DNA of 31,084 nucleotides, taken from a virus. Shown here in pieces: positions 27,235-31,084 of the stretch. The translations under genes and the position numbers were made by a program. A model generated the notes under the pieces. It was not told the origin of the DNA, made no database searches, and saw only the letters and a program-made list of their open reading frames with translations. The stretch is taken from the IMG/VR virus record IMGVR_UViG_3300027754_000306, positions 1-31,084 of that record, one strand, 5' to 3'. Positions within the stretch are counted from its first letter, which is position 1. Each line of letters starts with the position of its first letter.

Positions 27235-29954
27235 TGGCAATTAACATTCCACTGATTACTACCTTTGACAGTAAAGGTATTACTAAAGCCATTCAGCAGT
27301 TTAAGAAACTGGAAGGTGGAACACAGAAAAGCGCTTTTGTTGTTAAGAACCTTGAGAACAATCTTGGTAGGGCTTTTAAGTCTTTTGCAATGGTTGGTGC
27401 TGGTGCTGCTCTTGCTGGTGGCGCTATCGCCAAAGTGTTGTTATCTCAAGCGTATGAAGCACAAAAGGTAACTGCTGAAACTAACGCCATCATTAAGGCA
27501 ACAGGTGGTGCAGCAAATGTCAGTGCTGCAGGCGTTGCAGCATTATCAGACAAACTCAGCATGCAGATTGGTGTTGATGATGAACTCATCCAGAAATCAG
27601 CAAACCTTCTATTAACTTTTAAGCAAGTACAAAACCAGACTGGTGCAGGTAACGACATCTTCTCGCAGGCTGTCACGCTTGCTCAAGACCTTGGCTCTGT
27701 GTTTGGTTCTACTGACTCTGCAGCAATGCAACTTGGTAAAGCGTTAAGTGACCCAATCGCAGGGCTTACAGCGTTAAAGCGTGCAGGCATCAACTTTAGT
27801 GAGTCACAAAAAGAAACAATCAAAAACCTTGTAGAGCAAGGCGATCTGCTAGGCGCTCAAAAGATCATCCTAAATGAAGTCTCTTCACAGGTTGGCGGTA
27901 CTGCTGCAGCATCGGCAACTGGTTTTGATCGTATGAAAGTGGCTGTTGAAAATGTTGCTGAACAACTTGGCACATTGTTGTTGCCTGCTTTTGAGGATTT
28001 AGCAAACTGGATAACAACAAATGTTGTACCTGTCATCTCTGAGTTTGCAACCATTGTTGGTGAGCAAGGTTTGGGTGCAGCCATCGGCAATCTGTCAGGC
28101 AAGTTCCTTGAATGGTTAGGCAACCTTAAAGGCACAGGCGAAATGGTTTATTGGGTGATTGCTGCACTCGCTGCACTTACTGTGGGCATCTATGCGTTTG
28201 CCATTGCAGAAGGCGTTGCAACTGTTGCTGTTGCTGCCTTTGGCGTGGCATGGAACGCTTCTGGTATTGGTCTTATTGTCACTGTGATTGCAATGATCGT
28301 TGTTGCTCTCGTTGCAATGGCTTTGAAGTGGCAAGGCTTCCGAGATGTGCTCATAGATGTTTGGAACGGCATCGTTACAGGCATCCAATACTATGTAAAC
28401 ATTTTTCTTGAAGTATGGGAAACAATGATCAACGCTGCGATCAAAGGTCTTAACCTTTTAATTCGTGGATTGAACATAGTTAATTGGGGCAAAGATATTG
28501 AATACATTGATGAACTTACTTTGTCTCTCAACATCATGGGCTTGCAGATTGATGACAATGCAAACAAGGTAAAAAAACTTTCTTATGGTATTGGTGGCAT
28601 GGGGCAAGTCTGGATGGCGCTTAGCGGTAAAACATTTACACCACCAGACCCACCAAAAAGTTTTGGCGCAGGCAAGACAATCAAAACTGCTGCAGAATTA
28701 CTTAAAGAGTTCACAGATAAACTTAAGAGTTACGGCAGTGAACTCAAAGCAGTCACATCAGCAACCAAAGGAATTGAAACAGCCAACAAAGATTTGGCAA
28801 AAGCAATCAAAGACATCACTACTGCTAATGACGAGTTGGCTAAGGCTTCTTCCGCTGTTGCTGACGCATTAGCAAACTTAGATCAAGTTTCTAGAGGCTT
28901 TGGCGTAGGAAGCGCACAAGCAACGGAAGCACAACGCAACCTTTCACAAGCACAACGAGATGGCATTAGGGCAAACATTGATCTTGCTGATGCTCAACAG
29001 GCTGTGGCAGCAGCGCAACAGAAGATCATTGATCTGCAAAAGGCTGCAGACCCAAGGACTATTCAAGAAGCCCAAGACGATATTACAAAGGCTACTTATG
29101 ATCTTGCTGATGCAGAGAAAGAGTTAGATCGTGCGCAGCGTCGTGGCAACATAAGAGAAATTGAATTAGCAACCATTGCTTTGCATGATGCACAAAATAA
29201 CTTGACTGATGCACAAACAGAACTTAACGATGCAAACGAGGCTGCTGACCCACAAGCACTCATTGATGCACAAGAAGAATTAACCAGCGCAGAACTAGAC
29301 GCAGAAGAAGCACGGTTGGCATTGATTGATGCCACAGATGCAATTACTGCTGCACAAACATTGCTTAATGAAGCCATCAATGGCGCTACCGTTGGCACTG
29401 ATGCTTATAACGCAGCGTTGGAATTGCTGAACACGGCAAGGGCTGATGAGGCTGCAGCAGCGCAAGCAGTGGTTGATGCCATTGATCGTGAGCGAGATGC
29501 ACGAGACAAAGTTACTGAAGCCATACAAAATGAGGCTGATGCAAAGCGTGATCTGGCTGAAGCAGAGAAAGAACTTAATGCAGTGCGTGGCACGCTCACG
29601 CCTGATCAGATCGCTGCAGCACAGGCAGCCACAGGCATCAACGCACCAGCCCTAGATTTCTCTGGTATTGACTTTGAAGCACTTGGCAGATACATGAAAG
29701 CAACAGGTTTCAAAGGTCGTGCTAATGGTGGACCTGTCATGGCTGGTACTCCCTACATTGTTGGTGAGCGTGGAAGTGAACTATTTGTGCCAAGTACTAA
29801 CGGCACGATCATTCCTAATGGTGCATCAGCCCAAGGCGGTATGAACATCATTGTTAATGTTGCTGGTTCTGTAACCACTGAACGCCAACTGGTAGAGCAA
29901 ATCCGTGTTGGATTATTGAAAGCACAGAAATCTGGAAGAGCAATGGTGTTATGA
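27234..29954 (+). CDS. Tape measure protein
   Basis: The 906-residue protein is the longest in the genome. Residues 1-50 contain LITTFDSKGITKAIQQFKKL, followed by a hydrophobic stretch (SFAMVGAGAALAGGAIAKVL), a helical domain with SDKLSMQIGVDDELIQKSAN and GSTDSAAMQLGKALSDPIAG typical of actinophage tape measures, a membrane-like block at about 303-370 (VYWVIAALAALTVGIYAFAI and onward), and a long Ala-rich coiled coil at about 490-800. The C-terminus has GGPVMAGTPYIVGERGSELF with VPSTNGTIIP, the G-x-x-Y-x-V-G-E-x-G-x-E-L-F motif common at tape measure ends. Tail length should scale with it, about 130-140 nm by the usual 0.15 nm per residue rule. I see no embedded peptidase or lysozyme motif. 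Confidence 0.92.
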   Translation: MAINIPLITTFDSKGITKAIQQFKKLEGGTQKSAFVVKNLENNLGRAFKSFAMVGAGAALAGGAIAKVLLSQAYEAQKVTAETNAIIKATGGAANVSAAGVAALSDKLSMQIGVDDELIQKSANLLLTFKQVQNQTGAGNDIFSQAVTLAQDLGSVFGSTDSAAMQLGKALSDPIAGLTALKRAGINFSESQKETIKNLVEQGDLLGAQKIILNEVSSQVGGTAAASATGFDRMKVAVENVAEQLGTLLLPAFEDLANWITTNVVPVISEFATIVGEQGLGAAIGNLSGKFLEWLGNLKGTGEMVYWVIAALAALTVGIYAFAIAEGVATVAVAAFGVAWNASGIGLIVTVIAMIVVALVAMALKWQGFRDVLIDVWNGIVTGIQYYVNIFLEVWETMINAAIKGLNLLIRGLNIVNWGKDIEYIDELTLSLNIMGLQIDDNANKVKKLSYGIGGMGQVWMALSGKTFTPPDPPKSFGAGKTIKTAAELLKEFTDKLKSYGSELKAVTSATKGIETANKDLAKAIKDITTANDELAKASSAVADALANLDQVSRGFGVGSAQATEAQRNLSQAQRDGIRANIDLADAQQAVAAAQQKIIDLQKAADPRTIQEAQDDITKATYDLADAEKELDRAQRRGNIREIELATIALHDAQNNLTDAQTELNDANEAADPQALIDAQEELTSAELDAEEARLALIDATDAITAAQTLLNEAINGATVGTDAYNAALELLNTARADEAAAAQAVVDAIDRERDARDKVTEAIQNEADAKRDLAEAEKELNAVRGTLTPDQIAAAQAATGINAPALDFSGIDFEALGRYMKATGFKGRANGGPVMAGTPYIVGERGSELFVPSTNGTIIPNGASAQGGMNIIVNVAGSVTTERQLVEQIRVGLLKAQKSGRAMVL

Positions 29955-31084
29955 GCCTGCCCAACATTACTGTTTCTATTAGACCTGATACATCTTTTAT
30001 TGCTAGTGGCAATGCTGTTTTAGGCACAAGTCTTTTAGGCACGATGGTTCTTGGACCAGCAGCAAATGCAATGGTTGATCTAACAGGCACAGTTACCAAT
30101 GTCAGCATCAAGCGTGGAAGAACTCGTGTTACAGACTCGTTTGATACAGGTACAGCATCAGTAACAGTTATTGACACCACAGGACAATTCAACCCTGATA
30201 ACACTCTTTCAGACCTTTACCCTTATGTTTTACCGCTGCGCCAATTTCGTATTAGTTGCGTTGTTAATGGCAACCTTGTGCAGTTGTTTAATGGTTATAT
30301 AAGTAAGTTCACTTATAACTATCAAGTTGGCACAGCAATTACTTATGTAACCATTGAGGCTGAGGATGCTTTTCGTGTTCTTGGTTTAGCCAATGTGGAA
30401 ATCATTGCTGGTGCAACTTTCGGTGAAAGCACAGGCACTCGCATTGATCGCATATTAAGCCAACTCGCTGTGCCAAGCACCTTGCGTGCAATTTCAACTG
30501 GTCAATCTGTTTGTTGGTATGACCCCGAAACTGTGCGAACAGGTTTGGAAGCAATACAACAAATTGAGGCAACAGAGTTAGGTGCTTTCTTTATTGATAC
30601 TGATGGCAAATATACTTTTAAGAGTCGCCACGAAATACAACAACTAGCAGCAGGGCTAGTAAACACGCCACTTGTTTTTAACGAAACAACAGATTTGCGT
30701 TACAAACAAGTTCAAGTTGGCTTTGATGACCAAGCAATTTATAACAGTGTTACTATCCAAGGCGAAGGCATTATTGAGACTTCCGTAACTGATGCAACAA
30801 GCATTGCTGATTATTTTACTAGAAGTTATGTGCGTGGCGGTTCTTTAATAACAACAGACGAAGAAGCAACATCACAAGCAACATTGCTGTTGAACTCTCG
30901 TAAAGACCCATCTATTACTTTGGACTCTATACAATGCCAGCCTTTAGCAATGACAGGTGCCGATGCCTACAAAGTTATTAACGCTGATGTTCTTGACCCT
31001 GTAACGCTGACCAAAAGTTATGCATCAGGTTCAATCACACGCACATTAACTATTCAAGGCATTAGCCACGACATTAGACCTGAT
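29951..31084 (+). CDS. Tail-tip/minor tail protein, N-terminal part (continues at base 2)
   Basis: The ATG overlaps the tape measure stop as ATGA. The 378 codons shown are open to the window edge and continue through the terminal repeat to the TAA at 293-295, for 412 residues in all. It begins MSLPNITVSIRPDTSFIASG, with ITNVSIKRGRTRV-like and SVTVIDTTGQFNPDN segments (TVTNVSIKRGRTRVTDSFDT, then GTASVTVID), a pattern seen in siphovirus tail-hub or tail-tip proteins that contain gp27-like folds. Beta strands dominate (FRISCVVNGNLVQLFNGYIS, YVTIEAEDAFRVLGL). A central GRIDRILSQL-like helix (GTRIDRILSQLAVPSTLRAI) matches this family. It follows the tape measure, the normal place for tail-tip proteins. 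Confidence 0.82.
   Translation, partial: MSLPNITVSIRPDTSFIASGNAVLGTSLLGTMVLGPAANAMVDLTGTVTNVSIKRGRTRVTDSFDTGTASVTVIDTTGQFNPDNTLSDLYPYVLPLRQFRISCVVNGNLVQLFNGYISKFTYNYQVGTAITYVTIEAEDAFRVLGLANVEIIAGATFGESTGTRIDRILSQLAVPSTLRAISTGQSVCWYDPETVRTGLEAIQQIEATELGAFFIDTDGKYTFKSRHEIQQLAAGLVNTPLVFNETTDLRYKQVQVGFDDQAIYNSVTIQGEGIIETSVTDATSIADYFTRSYVRGGSLITTDEEATSQATLLLNSRKDPSITLDSIQCQPLAMTGADAYKVINADVLDPVTLTKSYASGSITRTLTIQGISHDIRPD
30895..31084. repeat. Right copy of the terminal direct repeat
   Basis: These 190 bases repeat bases 1-190, with G at 30957 in place of A at 63. The repeat is within the tail-tip gene. Removing one copy gives a circular map of about 30,894 bp. Confidence 0.93.

Noticed and set aside
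1-31084. tRNA or rRNA genes
   Set aside because: No cloverleaf-like stretch with a TTC-type T-loop and acceptor stem was noticed in the gaps, all of which are short except 17411-17687. This was judged by eye only.

Overview
The window is essentially one complete genome of a tailed siphovirus-type bacteriophage (Caudoviricetes, HK97-type capsid), not a stretch of host chromosome. Bases 1-190 recur at 30895-31084 with one mismatch, so the contig closes on itself at about 30,894 bp. The break lies inside a tail gene, whose start is at 29951 and whose end is at 295. Every gene I accept is on the + strand. Genes are tightly packed, with many ATGA, TGATG and TAATG stop/start overlaps.

The host is most likely an actinobacterium, plausibly an aquatic member of the Acidimicrobiia. 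This is inference. It rests on Thr-Thr-Thr linkers in two secreted proteins, GTG/TTG starts, GRKPKP-type TerS and HK97 modules like those of actinophages, and promoters that predict leaderless mRNAs. I see no integrase, excisionase, DNA polymerase, helicase or tRNA, so a temperate lifestyle is not supported and replication probably relies on host enzymes.

In natural order the genome probably begins near 17.4-17.7 kb. There an HNH endonuclease (17105) is followed by a 277-base C/A-rich gap that may hold the packaging site. The structural arm follows: TerS, TerL, a small membrane protein, portal, a fusion protein ending in the prohead protease, major capsid protein, connector, tail terminator, two tandem tail-tube paralogues, tail assembly chaperones with a -1 frameshift site, tape measure and a tail-tip protein. 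It continues from base 1 into two tail fibres with self-cleaving S74 chaperone ends, a 20-residue membrane peptide, a small helical protein and a secreted Thr-rich surface protein.

At 4.5-5.5 kb lies a small accessory cassette. The lysis cassette (5633-6678) follows: two holin-like proteins, an M15-like endolysin and a third membrane protein. The early arm (6789-13460) encodes a YqaJ exonuclease and ERF annealing pair, a winged-helix protein, a resolvase-like nuclease, a replication initiator-like protein, a secreted lytic transglycosylase, two HTH proteins and a ParB-fold protein. An island of about ten very small proteins (13561-16965) precedes the HNH gene.

The most unusual feature is a dispersed promoter cassette in five clear copies (upstream of ATGs at 4626, 13561, 14728, 15810, 16416) plus one degenerate copy (11481-11597). 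Each clear copy has an upstream box, a TTGC -35 element, an 18-19 base spacer and TATACT placed exactly six bases before the ATG. Transcripts should therefore start at or next to the start codon. Each copy drives a small-protein gene beginning MENN/MENT/MKNT, which suggests a co-regulated set of accessory proteins spread by promoter duplication.
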